NCBI GenBank assembly: GCA_031310005.1
Contig: CM062379.1
Coordinates: 2,232,001 to 2,296,000 of the forward strand
Reading direction: 5' to 3'
DNA length: 64,000 bases
From: Dactylellina haptotyla
Lineage: Eukaryota > Ascomycota > Orbiliomycetes > Orbiliales > Orbiliaceae
Positions within the stretch are counted from its first letter, which is position 1. Each line of letters begins with the position of its first letter. A model generated the notes under the pieces. That model searched no databases, had not been told where the DNA came from, and was given only the letters and a program-made list of their open reading frames with translations. Made by a program: the position numbers and the translations under genes. Of this stretch, positions 43,091 through 55,076 are shown in pieces.

Positions 43091-45070
43091 TCAAACGACA
43101 ATCCGAGTGCATGTCGTTGCCCTACAACGACCCCTCAGGTGCAGCGCAGCAGTGCGGCGAGCGGACGTCCACCCTTCCACAATGTTCGCCGCCACATTCT
43201 TGCCGGACAAACTCATCGTCTCCATGCAGCTAATGAAGGCCTAAGGATACATTTATATACCTCGTTAGTGAATGCCAGAGCCAAAGTATCTTGTGTGTAT
43301 ATATAGAGATTTTAATTACCTCCATGCCAGCTGTATACCACAGCCCAAAATCGAGCTGTGCCTCTTGAAATGTCGCTCTTGGTTCCTCGATTGGATAAGC
43401 GTGCCACTGCCCAGGTCCCAGTTAGCGCCAGAATCGGTTACATATTCCTCGGCCCATTCGTGAAAGACAAAAATTTACTGTGGAACATACCAATTTCCGG
43501 TATGACCATGTCAAAACACCGGCGTCCTTGGGAAGATCCATCATCTCGTATATCTTCTCGTCCGGCCAATAATCCGGAGAAAATATTTTGTACAGATACT
43601 CCCGCCTCTTCACGCCTTTCTCCAACTCCTCTCACACTTCTTAGAATGTTAACACTCCAAAACTTGGCCGGTCCGACATCAGCAGTGTCTGGTTCGGTGG
43701 ACGTGGGGAGCGTCGTAAGGATCATATCTGGGACGAGTTCCTTGTCGAAATTGAAATATTTCGGAGAGAGCCTGTACGGCGATGCGAACAAGGTTACGTG
43801 AAGGGCATTGTACTTGATCGTTTCTGGTGGTTTGATCGATTTCGATGTGATATTGGTGAACTGATATGGCGCTGCGATGATGACCTCGTCGTATTCGTCC
43901 TCAAGAACATCGCCGTTCTTTTTGGTAGCTTTAACAGTCCATGTCTTCTTATCGGGAACTCGCTCGATGCTCGTCACAGCTGTCTCGATCAAAATGTTGG
44001 CATTCGACGTTTCGATCATTTTGTGGAAAATCTTCCAGTTCCCACCGGTGATAGCCATGGCGTTATCTGTGGACATCGCAACCATGGATTCCAGGCCGTG
44101 AATGTGTCCGAGGTTAGATCCATAGTTCACACGGGTCGATGCCTGTATCAACTCGGTCGTAAACGGCGGGTATATGTTGTTTGATTTCAAGAATTGCAAG
44201 CCGGTACTCGTAGTAGCAGAGATCAATTCCAAGTCCAAGGCGGTCTGGGTAAGCGACTTCCAGGGGAAGACCGGCTCGTCGTACATCTTGAGGAACTGTC
44301 CGACAGTCTTCTTCACAAGACTCTGGGTCCTCATCGGCGAGAGACCGTACTTCCACAGCATTTTGATCGTTTCCCACCAACCACCAGAGTGGAGTGTCAT
44401 GACAAACTGCTGTCCATCCCAACTGTATAATATCAAGCATCAGTAATTGATCACCCGAAATCGATAAATTTGTATTGAAGAACCTACACCCCAAGCTGAT
44501 CTGCTCCATCTGGACTGCCACTATCATAATCCGCTATCGGCAAGTTGAAGTGTTTTGCAGCATCGTATAAGTTCTTATTAATCTGCACGAATATCGAGCC
44601 TCCGAGCTCCACGGGCTCCTCAGGGTCGTCATACGCATTCACCGTCGTCGTCCTGCCGCCGATATAATCGCACCGTTCGTAAATCGTAGCGTTGATGGTG
44701 AATTCGGCTTTCCGAGCGTACTCGCTGAGAAAGTACGCAGCAGACGAACCCGCGGCTCCAGCCCCTGGTCAAAGTTTTAATCAATGGTTAGTAACGGAAA
44801 CCGGCTAACCTCGTATCTCTTCGCGATACCCCACGTGTCGGATGTCAGGGGCACCCTAATTTTTTAATTTGTTACCCGTTGATAGATCGATTGATTGGGG
44901 GCAAACACACCTATAATTGCTACCCGCTTGACAGGCGATTTGTCCGTGAGCACGAATTGCTGGTGACCGCCTGATCCGAGAATAGACGCATGGCTTGGGA
45001 GCAGGATATACGTCGTGAACAGCAGGGCGCTGACGGAGAGGAAAACAACACGAGACGCTCGAGAGAACAT
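43091..45070 (-). CDS. Prenylcysteine oxidase/lyase (FAD-dependent)
   Basis: Flavoprotein that breaks down prenylcysteines after prenyl-protein turnover, in the vacuole/lysosome. Exons: 45070-44911, 44764-44488, 44422-43491, 43406-43320, 43240-43091. The N-terminus is a signal peptide (RVVFLSVSALLFTTYILLPS). The FAD motif VKRVAIIGAGAAGSSAAYFL spans intron 1. Then CDYIGGRTTTVNAYDDPEEP, VELGGSIFVQINKNL, WDGQQFVMTLHSGGWWETIK, and TRVNYGSNLGHIHGLESMVA with GGNWKIFHKMI. The C-terminal blocks are YLYKIFSPDYWPDEKIYEMM and WHAYPIEEPRATFQEAQLDF, ending SGKNVAANIVEGWTSARRTA. Between NILRS and YLYKIFSP the frame shifts by one near 43622-43628; either a 1-nt error or an unusually short 37-nt intron would explain it. 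Confidence 0.85.
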
Positions 45071-46342
45071 GTTTTCGTTGTTGACGGCAACTCAGTGCCG
45101 TTGGTAACTTGTGGAAGCCAGAAATTCGGGTTGATTAGTAGAGGGGGGGAGGCCAAGAGAGGGAATCGGGGGGTGGAAATTAGAATTGCCTTTATAATCA
45201 GGCTGGTAGTCGTAATGTTATGAGTTACATAAGCTGCGGAGACTGGAGGGGGTTACGAGGACAGCTGAAAACAGGGGGGTGGCTACTCGAGCTAGGAAGA
45301 TTAATTATAATCTGACACCATGCATGCATTTGTGTTCTCGAATGATGATGATGCGGACGCCGGACAGTAGCGAGCCGGGTGCTAGCTAAGCCGGTAACGC
45401 ATTTTGAGCCTACCGTTGATATATGGCACCTTCTTTTTGTCTGTGATATATAATATCTTATCTAGACGATCGGTGGAGCATGAGGCATTATTTACATGCC
45501 GACATATATCCCCAGGCGCGTAAGCAGAGTGATATCGACAGATTACCCATAGATACTCTAATTATGTAGTCGTACTACAATCGTTCCACGAATAAGATTA
45601 GCTAGACCTTGTTACACCAGATTCGTTCGGAAATGTATTCACCTTAATCTTTTTATTGTAACAGATCTAGAAATCTCCGGGATGGAGGTCCGTGCCGCAA
45701 CCTTACATATCGATAGCATCCATCTCTTTGAATCCTTCAGAGGGAGCTAGTGGCTTTCAATAGTGTGCGGGCTCCTCTGCTACAAATCCTCTCTGCTATT
45801 TAAACATTTGCTGAGCCCGTGATTCCGACTTTGAAATTTTCAAATAAAATCACGACAGCTCCATATGCATAACAAGAGCAATTGGTCTTTGATCAACAAG
45901 AGTTTTCAAAGGCGCCTCCAGTTTTACATCAATATATTATCTTTGCTATATGGAGCAGACATGACTGTCTTTCAAAGCTGAATGATAATACTTGAGAGTG
46001 TTGCTTGTTACCCCACAACACGTCCGGCCACGGCTCCTTCGCATGGGAAACTCGCCCAACGGCTCCACCACGCGTCGGGTACATATCTGACCATGTTAAC
46101 ATACCAAGCCCGATGATATGTCCAACATCATGTTGACATGTTAGAGCCCACCTACCAGGTTGTACCATAGTGAGCGTCAATCTCGCACCTGTCATCATAA
46201 ATCACAGTCCATGCTTCCTTCGGCAACGTTCCCCAAGATTTTTCCAACTAAACATCGCGTGCTCCTATCGCTTGCCGCCTGGCTTTCTGCAAACCCCTTC
46301 AACAACAGGGCTAGTAGAGAACATCTACGTTGCTACGAAACA
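45071..46342. promoter_or_regulatory. Divergent intergenic, prenylcysteine oxidase and RTC4
   Basis: 1.27 kb between two divergent starts. AT-rich in the middle, with no coding frame of interest. A frame opening at 46160 runs into RTC4 but has no ATG and no conserved sequence before 46343. Confidence 0.45.
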
Positions 46343-48074
46343 ATGAGCTCGAAGCGGCAAACCCGCTCTTCCAACGTGAACAAACCTTTCAAATCTCCTG
46401 CCGTACAAAAGGATGAAAAAAAGGACGACAATGCCATCAAGACAAAGAAATCCCAGCCGTTCATACCGCTGCTTGACGACAGTGACGACGAGGTAGACGA
46501 AATAGAAGACAGCGATCTCGATGAAATCCCAATATCCGGCCTACATTCGTCGCCTCCACCCGTGCGCGAACCAACGGTGGTCGACCTCACATCTTCATCA
46601 CGGAAAGTGGACGACATTGAAGATGACGAGGCAGAAGCCAACCAGGCCACAGTGCCATTCAAAAGTCTAGCGCGGCAGAATTCTGGGAAGAGAGGGAAGT
46701 TCAAGACAAGAGCCGATAGAGAAAAAACCCAGTACCAAGAGAGGAAGCAGAGTGAACGGGAAACGGGGACGAAAGAAAACGACCTTGCAGACAGTTTTAA
46801 GCTTAGAACGTTTGCCAAGTTCGACAGTCTAATGGCAAAAGGTATATTATCAAATACACTATCTTGCGGCACAGAGTACTGGCTAAAATTTCAATAGTTC
46901 AAAAGTACGATCCTGTAAAGCTAGCGAGCGAGAGTCCAAAGAGAAAGGAGAAGAAGGATATCCTAGGGCTAGCAAGATATGACCATGGTTCGTTCTCATA
47001 ACCAAAAAAACACATAGTCGATATCCTGCAAACTAAATCGTCGCACTTTCTAGTCCTCAAGAAGAACGGCCTGGACCCAAAGCTACTCGCACTACTCAGC
47101 GATAACCTGGAGAAAGAAGATTCGGATTCGGACAATTCAACGTCGAGCCAGAAGAAGCGTAAGCGCGCTTCTAGTCGCAGCTCTGACAATGTAATCGAAA
47201 TCGATGACACTACACCGAAGAAATCGAAAAAGTCCAAGAGGAATAAAGATAAATACCTCTGCCCCATGTGCGACGAGGAAGTGTCCCAGCAGCTCTATGA
47301 ATCCTACATGCCGGATCTACCTAAGAAGATGGCTCTGAAACGGAAGCTTCACAAGTCGCACAAGCTGGAGAAGGCGTACGCGAAGAAGAAGGAGCTGGGG
47401 ATTCCGGATATCGATTGGGATACGCTGGAGGATCGGTGTAAACGGTACTTCTCACATCTGGAGGATATAATGGAAGGCAGGACGAAGAGTCATTTTAAAG
47501 ATATTTCTGAGAGTTTCCTCAAGACGAAGAAGAACAACGGGAAGAGCAGGACGGAGGCGATCTTCGAGAAAGGTAACTGGGAGAAGGAGATACCGGGGTA
47601 CTACGGTCCCCGCGGGCGTGATGTAATGTGAGTTACATATATACACGTTTTTGGTGAATACTTGCTAGCAGAGCTAATATGTGATTGGTGTCTTCTTTTT
47701 TTCAAAGGGCGGATACAATTAATGAGAGTAAGATGATAAAGGCGGGACTGAGGCGGCTCAAACAGGCGAAGGATATCACGACTACGCGGTCGAGCGAAGG
47801 AGCTTATATTCAGAGTATTCTTGTGCCGGAGCTCGCAACTCGTCTCATCATGGAAGATTTCGAGATGGGGGATGACGAAGTGGAGAGAGCGCGGGAGCTG
47901 ATGCTTGATACGATTGACGTTGGGTGGTCGCTGAATGATGATGCTGCGGATTATACGGGGCCGAACGATGGGATGGATTGGTGGTGGAAGGAGCAAGAGG
48001 AGAAGCGGCAGCAGGAGGAGGATACGGAGCCGTCGATGTCACAAAATTCGATCTATATTGAGACGGACGACTGA
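46343..48074 (+). CDS. RTC4: RTC4-like domain protein (restriction of telomere capping 4)
   Basis: 509 residues from exons 46343-46841, 46898-46987, 47054-47627 and 47708-48074. The N-terminal 240 residues are low-complexity, Lys/Ser- and acidic-rich (LLDDSDDEVDEIEDSDLDEI), with no fold visible. The RTC4 domain begins at KYLCPMCDEEVSQQLYESYM and continues LEKAYAKKKELGIPDIDWDT, RYFSHLEDIMEGRTKSHFKD and EIPGYYGPRGRDVM, the GYYGPRG motif being the best family marker. It ends in an acidic tail with DWWWKEQEEKRQQEED. Intron 2 is taken as 46988-47053 (66 nt, branch CAAACTAAAT), not the 30-nt alternative ending at 47017. Yeast RTC4 mutants suppress a telomere-capping defect; the molecular role is unknown. 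Confidence 0.82.
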
Positions 48075-49117
48075 TTGTTCCGCTTTTGGAATTAATTTAG
48101 AAAATTGTGGAAGATGGGGTCGGCGGGTGTGTTTTGGGCGTTTGTACCTGTACTACACCTTGACGTTCGGGCCGATGGATTTGGGTATTGATGATTTATA
48201 TTGATATGCGGGAGTCGGATCGATTACTATATTCAATGGTAGTTCTATCCTCAATTCTTCAATATGCAGAGAACAGAATTTCCAAGACAATTATAAGAAA
48301 TGATAAAGAATATATGGCCTACAACTAGCCTAGGTACCATGCTATCATTATAAATACGGTACAGTAACGTGATTCTTGTACCGACGCAGCGGAATAACAG
48401 TCTCTCCGTTAGAACATCGCTCGGTCGATTAGGAAGCTCGGTTAAAAACTTGCAATCGATCCCTTCTGGAACGCCGGTGTCTGGCCCAGTCCCCAGTCGT
48501 AGTCGTCCCCGGTGCAGACAAGGCCGCTGTTGGTGTGGGGTGTCGGATAAGCCGAGGCTTTCACGAGACTGGCAACCCGATTTGCTCGGCCTGGCACTCA
48601 CCGCCCATTTGCACTCGCATTCGCATCAGGAGAGAGAGAGAGGAGGGAGGCGAACACAAACACCCCATTCCACCACCCCCAAAACAGCCCGCCCTTTCCC
48701 TCCTCCCTTCATCAACACCATCTCCATCATCTCCATCATCATCATCGTCTCCGACTCCCTCCATCAACATAATATTCGCTCGTCGACGGCTTCCTCTCCC
48801 GCATCTCTTCCGTCTCCTGTCATCTTCTCCGCTCGTGTCGCTGACCCTTTGCGCTGCCACGAAATCCTCCCGCCTCGCTTCTTGTTTACGTGAATCTTTA
48901 CCGCAACACGTTTTTTTGCCGAAAAACTCGAATGGCTGGACATTGAGCAAGCCTGGTTTGTTTTTGTCCCGCGATAGATTCCTCACAAGGCCCGACCGTC
49001 GCATCCATCTGCCTCCCTCGATCGGCCGCTTCCGAAGCCCTCACGACATCCTTCCCGTCGATTTACCCCGCGGCGAGAAAGAAATAATTTTCTCCCTTCT
49101 ATCTTTCATAGTCTCTA
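48075..49117. other. Intergenic, RTC4 3' side and PEX13 promoter
   Basis: 1 kb. 48.6-49.1 kb is rich in CT and CATCAT runs (ATCTCCATCATCTCCATCAT near 48720-48742), typical of a leader. Frames through it follow this bias and show no domain. Confidence 0.45.
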
Positions 49118-50558
49118 ATGTCTGGAGTCTCACCCCCGAAACCCTGGGAATTGGCCGGTGTCACTGCTACTCGTATGTGTTTCTAAAATCAAACAACCAA
49201 CGACCCCCTTGCAAAAACGCAATATATACTGACATTCCCTCGAAAAGCAGCCGCACCTTCTACCTCGGCTGTCATGGCCACCACCGCTGCAGCGGCCGGC
49301 TCTGCCTCTGCTCCCGCCCTCCCCGCCAGACCTGCCGCCCTCACATCGACTGCCGTCAATAGAATAGGCGGAATCGGTGCCACAACCGCCGGATACGGTG
49401 GATATCAAAACCGACTGGGTACCGGATACGGAATGGGCACTGGTTACGGAATGGGTACTGGCTACGGGTCTTACTCTTCGCCGTACTCGCGATTCGGAGG
49501 TGGCTACGGTGGATATGGCGGGTACGGGATGGGAGGAGGATATGGTGGTTACGGAGGCTACGGCGGATACGGAGGAATGGGCGGATCCGAACGACCCGAA
49601 CAGCTTGATGAGGGCATGGAGAACAGCACCGCTGCTACGTTTCAGATGATCGAGAGCATTGTCGGCGCGTTTGGCAGCTTCGCGCAAATGCTTGAGAGTA
49701 CCTTTATGGCGACGCACTCTTCGTTCTTCGGTGGGTTACCTAGTTTCCGTTATGAGGTCTTTAGGAGGAAATACTAATCATGTTCTTTTAATTTAGCTAT
49801 GGTATCTGTAGCGGGCGGAACAATTTGGAAACCTAAGAACGACGCTCGGTCAGATTCTGGGTATCTTTGCTGTGATCAGATGGGTCAAGGCCGGATGGGC
49901 GAAACTTACTGGCCGCCCGCTGCCTGCGAGTGCTGGAGAATTAACTCCAGATGCATTCGCGAGCTTCACCGGAAACGGTGCCGCACCAGGACGGGGACCC
50001 CGTGCCCCATCGAAGAAGCCTTTCGTGATCTTCTTAGTGGCAGTCTTCGGATTGCCATTCCTGATGGGCAAACTCATCCGCGCTTTGGCCTCGAAGCAGG
50101 AGGAGGAGGAGCGCAGACGACAGGATGCTATGAATGCCGCCGCGGGCGGATCTTTGGAACTTGCGGACTCGATGAAGAAGTTGGACTTCTGCAAGGTCCT
50201 TTACGACTTCACTCCAGAGAACCCTGCCGTCGAGCTGGAGGCCAAGAAGGGAGATCTGGTCGCTGTTCTCTCCAAGTTGGACCCTCTCGGAAACGCATCG
50301 CAATGGTGGAAGTGCAGAACTAAGGATGCGAGAATTGGGTATCTGCCCGAACCATACCTCGAGCCACTTGTCCGAAGCGGCCAGGTAGTGTCTGGAGCCA
50401 AGCAGATCACAGATGGGTCCAGTAGCAGGGCTGCAACCATGACCGCTGCCAGCTTGAAGAACGCCGAAGGAATCAACAGCCGGACGCAGACCATGACAAC
50501 GAAGCCCGGCGATATCAGTATCGAGAGCTTCCAGAAGAGTAACTTCTTCACAAACTAA
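49118..50558 (+). CDS. PEX13: Peroxisomal membrane protein PEX13, with an apparent 1-nt break
   Basis: Docking-complex protein of the peroxisomal import machinery. Exon 1 is 49118-49172 (MSGVSPPKPWELAGVTATR), exon 2 49251-49730, exon 3 from 49797. Exon 2 encodes Ala-rich sequence and then a Tyr/Gly repeat region (GYGMGTGYGMGTGYGSYSSP, then GGYGGYGGYGMGGGYG), as in other Pex13. The conserved helix region AMVSVA...EQFGNLRTTLGQILGIFA and membrane segment PFVIFLVAVFGLPFLMGKLI follow, then an SH3 domain (CKVLYDFTPENPAVELEAKK, QWWKCRTKDARIGYLPEPYL), which in yeast binds Pex14 and Pex5. At 49811-49817 (GCGGGCG) one base too many separates AMVSVA from EQFGNLR; probably a sequencing error. The exon 2 acceptor is a tandem AAG/CAG. 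Confidence 0.92.
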
Positions 50559-51203
50559 GGCTTGCCTTAATTCTCTATTCTTTCTATCCCTTTTTTAACT
50601 TTGTTTTTGTTGCTCGAATTTCTTTATCGTAAAAGAAAGTCTGTTTGAGCGATCCGTTGGGCTGCATTGTCCCCTCTTTTTGTTGATACTTGTATAGCTG
50701 GCTGATTTACAAAGGAGTATATATGACTTGATGCATTTCCTTTTTCCCTTTCCATTTCTACTTCCCGATTGAGGCTGGGTATGCTACATATATTTGAAGG
50801 GCGGTTGTACACTCTTATATTTTATCTCTTATATTTTATCTAATTCGTGGTTTTCAGTTGGTTTTATTTCCCAGTTTCCTTTTTTGTTCACGGCCAATAC
50901 TTCTGTTCCTATAGGTATATTAAAGGAGAAAAGAATTCAAAACTTGTACAGTGTCACGAGAGATTATTTTGCACAAAATTGGACCGTAGCGTAGTAGATA
51001 TCATTATAGTACAGTTTATACAATGAAATATATATGGTAATAGCCGAACGAACGATACGCTGTTCCGTATTCCATCCGAAAGATCAGCATTTCTATTAAG
51101 CTCATTTCAATAGAACGCATTGAAGCGATCTATGGCTATATATCTGATTCTAATTCGCGCCGTAAAGCCAAATTCCTCCCTTCGCCTCCCTCGGACCCGC
51201 AGG
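50559..51203. other. Convergent intergenic, PEX13 and CMC2
   Basis: 645 bp between stop codons; T-rich then AT-rich 3' UTR-like sequence. No gene seen. Confidence 0.5.
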
Positions 51204-51519
51204 CTAGGAATTGCTCTCGATCTCCTTCCAGCTCGATTCCATCTTCTTCCTCTTCTCCATCGCGATCTCCCGGTGCGCTTTAGTCATCGCCTTCCTTTCC
51301 GCGGAAAAACAAGCGTTAACCTGGCGTTTGATATCGTTGCACTGACCGAGCGCTTTATGGATGAAGCCTCTTGCGTGGCATTCTTCAAGGGCGAGCATGA
51401 CGTCCAAGCAGCCTGTTTGAACATGTGTTAGCGGCTGTATTTCGCCAGCCGAAGTAGATTGAGAGAGAGCGAGAGGGAGGCCTACCCGGATGCTTGTGAG
51501 GAATTAGATGGGAGTGCAT
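51204..51519 (-). CDS. CMC2: Cmc2-type mitochondrial twin-CX9C protein
   Basis: 80 residues from exons 51519-51486 and 51412-51204 (phase 1 join). It reads MHSHLIPHKHPGCLDVMLAL, then EECHARGFIHKALGQCNDIK, then RQVNACFSAERKAMTKAHRE. The spaced cysteines (C13-x9-C23 and C37-x9-C47) are the twin CX9C pattern of intermembrane-space proteins imported by Mia40. In yeast Cmc2 acts in cytochrome c oxidase assembly with Cmc1. Length and start fit the family well. Divergent from prefoldin subunit 2, with 261 bp between starts. Confidence 0.9.
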
Positions 51520-51780
51520 TGTGGTGATGGCGTTTCCGACATTTGCTGGAAGCGTATTCGAAAAGGTCGGGGTTGTGCGGCCGTTCCTCGGTTGAGGATG
51601 GAGAAGAAAAGTCGGTGATGTTTTGTTTGTTAGCTAAGTTAGAAGCAGGTGGGCTGATATATGCTCCACCAAAAACCGCCCACCACCGCCACCACAACGA
51701 AACATTCAACCTCGTCACGAACTCACGACTGACAACCTTTCACTCCCCTCCCCGCCCCACTCCAACTTTCGGTATACAAA
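51520..51780. promoter_or_regulatory. Compact divergent promoter, CMC2 and prefoldin 2
   Basis: 261 bp must serve both genes. Contains CCACCACCGCCACCACAAC (about 51680-51698) and a pyrimidine-rich run before the prefoldin start. No sharper motif is recognised. Confidence 0.55.
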
Positions 51781-52528
51781 ATGTCATCATCGGCCTCAGC
51801 ATCGAGTGCGCAGGTCGCACAGCAGAGAAAGCAACAAGGTGCGCTTCCAGCTATCCATCCATCTATCTACCTAATATACACGAAATTTCTCCCTCAAAAC
51901 GTCACATGAAGCGGCGCCGAGCTCTGGCTAAACCAGTTTCCTTCGATCTATATACACAGAGCTGCAAAGCACATATTCGAACTATAAATCTACGTTACAA
52001 CAGCTAGCGCAGAAGATTGGTGATGTGGAGCAGGACACCGAAGAGCACAAGTACGGAGTTTTTCTTCTCCCGCTTTTATTCATGAGCTCCACGCGGACAC
52101 CGAAAGTAATTTATCACAAAGACTTTTTGGATTTTTGGCTAACAAACCTCTTTTTTTATCACTACGTAGACTAGTACTGGACTCCTTAGCCCCCGCTCCG
52201 GCGGACCGAAAATGCTTTCGTATGATCAACGGAGTTCTAGTGGAGAGGACGGTGGGCGATGTACGGCCGTCGTTAGAGACGAATTCTGAGGGACTAAAGA
52301 AGGTGCTTGATAACCTGGTGAAGGAGTATAAGAAGGTACAGGACGAGATGGACGCTTGGAAGGTTTGGAAGGTAAGATCCCTCTGCGGTTTTATTCGTTT
52401 TCGAAATGGAGGATACCAAAGCCGATATTCGGCCTCGTACTTGTACCCTCATAGGAATAGCAGATTGCTGACTTGCTACTCGTCCGATATTACAGGCGAA
52501 GAATAATGTTCAAGTCGTTCAGCAATAA
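51781..52528 (+). CDS. GIM4: Prefoldin subunit 2 (Gim4)
   Basis: Beta-type subunit of the hexameric prefoldin co-chaperone, which hands unfolded actin and tubulin to CCT. Exons 51781-51838, 51960-52050, 52170-52371 and 52496-52528; total 127 residues. Text: MSSSASASSAQVAQQRKQQE, then LQSTYSNYKSTLQQLAQKIG (first coiled-coil arm), LVLDSLAPAPADRKCFRMIN with GVLVERTVGDVRPSL (beta hairpin), and EGLKKVLDNLVKEYKKVQDE (second arm). It ends AKNNVQVVQQ, the usual family end. The last exon is 33 nt. In exon 3 GAAG could also be cut six bases earlier at TGGAAG|GTTTGG, which would remove two residues. Confidence 0.93.
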
Positions 52529-54402
52529 AATGAGATTCTTAACGAGATATACCTTTCCCCTTAACCTTCGAACGAGTGATACCCCGCGCGCGTAATACTT
52601 CTCTTTCGATTGTACTAGCTATTACAACGGGCCGATGTGCATATGGGCTCAGAACCTACGAGAAGTTATTTCTCTATGGCGTCGAGGCGGCCGGCGGGTC
52701 ACGAGATTGGGGCTGTGGTTAGTTACTGGCATAATGCCACCGTGCTCTCTGTACTACCTTTCCCGGATCAGAATAGCCGCCATAAAAATACAATTAAATC
52801 GTAAGAAAATAGTGGAGCCGCTATCGGTATCGTATTTCTAAAGATTGGCGACAGAACGGCAGCCAGATGGGGCATAAGCTTGCATGACAGCAGTGGAAAC
52901 GGAAATATCCGTTATTTCCAAGTCTCGATCGTCCACCCGGACCATTTCGGTGTGCATGTAGTATACATGTACGTACGATGAAATGAACATCTCATCACGC
53001 AGCGCTGCAAGTGATGCATCTAGAAATGACGTAAATGGGGGTGTGTGGGAAATTCGAGCGGACGGGCTGGTATTTCCGCGCTGTGCCAGCGTATTGGGAC
53101 GCCGTGGGTCTAGAATCACGAGGCTTCCAGACCCGAGGATGGACAACTCAACATTTGAGATATTTAAGCTGTTATTTTCTTTCTAGATGAGTCTTGCCGC
53201 GGTATTTGCCGTCCTTTCTGCTGGAATTAATTAAAGGAAAATATGTATACGTATATTTCCATCATGTATTCAAGGCTGTCGTTAACGATTGTTGCATAAT
53301 ATCAGAAAAGAGGTGACTTGTACACGGCACACAAAAGCCGGGATATAGCCTATGCAATACATACGATCCCACGGAAGTGTGTAACTGTGTAAACGAGAAC
53401 AACCCCCCCAAATATGCAATCCCTTTTCTCCACAAAATCTATAATATCCTATCCAAGGTTCTGAGGAACGACAGCTGTCCCGAAGGTACGGCCATAGGCT
53501 GATGACAAGACGCAGGTCACCTTCGAAGGAGGGCTGCCAACTCATCAAGGCGACCACTCAGCTTGCACTTGGCGAAACTCGAGCCATCCCACATTCCCCC
53601 ACAGCCGCGAACCGGCCGTGCTTTTTCGTCGGCCTGTCGAGCTGTCCAGGCTGTCCCGATATGGCGGGTATTGGATAGGAATGAAGCCATTCCCACTTCT
53701 CCTTTCGTTCCCCAGGTAATCTCGAACCCTCCTGTTTGGCTGGGACGTTGCGTTCATGTCTCAACTTGAGCAAATGAGAAGTCTGCTTTGGAGAACCGGC
53801 ACCGCAGATGAGGAATGTGAACATGCCGTTCCGTGACCAGTTTTCTGTTTGCTAGCTCGGCAGCGGGATTGGGTGGACGCATTGGGGAATAGTGGGAGAT
53901 ACCTTATTTCAACCTCCTGCGGAGTTTTGAGGCGCGAAGCAAGGGCGAAGGGAATACTAGCATGATAATGTTATCGATACTGTCACGATAGCGGCTCAAT
54001 GTCGAAGGAGGCGAAAGAAGAAGGAGGAGGAGGAGGAGGGAGTGGCTCCTCTGGTCCCGTAGCATACACACCACATTCACCGGCTGCACCAAGAGAGAGC
54101 CGGCGCACACTGCTGCAATAGAGGAAACCTGGAGACTTGCGCTTGCAGAATTTCGAATTGCTGCCAGCCGTGTGGGCAATTGATGCGTACGATCGCGGTG
54201 GGAGAAAAACTCTCACACTCTTCCTTCTTTTTTCAGATCAATGCGGCTCGAGAGCTCTCTGGGGATAATAATATTCACGATGGACTGCGAAATCACCGAC
54301 TGAGGCCGTTGCTAGCCTATATCAGGCGCTTAGAAAGGGTGACTCGTGATGCAAATTTGATATCGACGGGCAAACATTACGATATACGATATAATAACAA
54401 AG

Positions 54403-54420
54403 AATGTGAATGTGAATGTG
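54403..54420. repeat. (AATGTG)3 simple repeat
   Basis: Three perfect copies of the hexamer AATGTG. A short simple repeat inside the gene-free region. Confidence 0.85.
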
Positions 54421-54973
54421 ACCGCTTGAGCATGCTGCCTGGGTGTATTTACATAAGTACCGCCCAGCGCTGCGGATTCAATTCTGTAACCGCGGAAGCA
54501 ATCTGTCGCGTGGTTTTCCTCTCTCCCTCATCGTCCTCGCATGGCAAACTGGCTAGTCCTCTCCCTTGGAAATTAATATTCTCGAATCGAGAGGAAGCGG
54601 ACCTCCCAGGCCAGGGGGCACGGCCATGTTTCCTTCCGTGCGATTCTTCCGATATTGAATATGCCGGCGTGCCCATGCGCGCAGAAGATCCCGGGGTTTT
54701 TCCATATGAAAAACCTGAAACTTGCCTTACTCACAGCGGTCAGAGCACCTCCATTTGCCTGGGAGAGTCATGGAATATCACCCAGCCGACGGAGAACCGA
54801 CCGCCTCAGCGACCATTTACTACTTTTCCTGGTACCCCTTCGTAACCCCCGTGATGTCAGGCTGTCAGGATGCGCCGCTGTGGTTGAGCTCGAGGACCAG
54901 CTGCTAGCTCTGATTCAGCGCAATCGAGGCTAGTCGGGCTAGTATCAGGAGCTCGATTGAACCCCGGCCACCG

Positions 54974-55076
54974 CCAATTTAAGAAAAAAACTCGGTCATC
55001 TTGAAAAAGGGCTCGCCACGCCATTCGCCCAACTTTTCGACCAATCTTCTTCCTCCCTCTCCGATTTCGACCAATC
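54974..55076 (+). promoter_or_regulatory. CCAAT-box cluster, candidate HAP3 promoter
   Basis: CCAAT at 54974-54978, 55041-55045 and 55071-55075. The last two sit in a perfect 12-bp direct repeat, TTTCGACCAATC (55035-55046 and 55065-55076), spaced exactly 30 bp apart. Pyrimidine-rich sequence follows at once. That these boxes drive HAP3, 2.9 kb downstream, is inference. Confidence 0.5.

Noticed and set aside
46160-46342. In-frame upstream extension of RTC4
   Set aside because: Opens without ATG and has no conserved sequence; 46343 is the first good ATG.
46988-47017. 30-nt intron in RTC4
   Set aside because: Too short for this genome; the 66-nt alternative ending at 47053 has a branch site and keeps the same frame.
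54180-54845. 221-codon open frame in the HAP3 upstream gap
   Set aside because: No recognisable domain, mixed low-complexity and random composition, and no splice-consistent extension; treated as chance.
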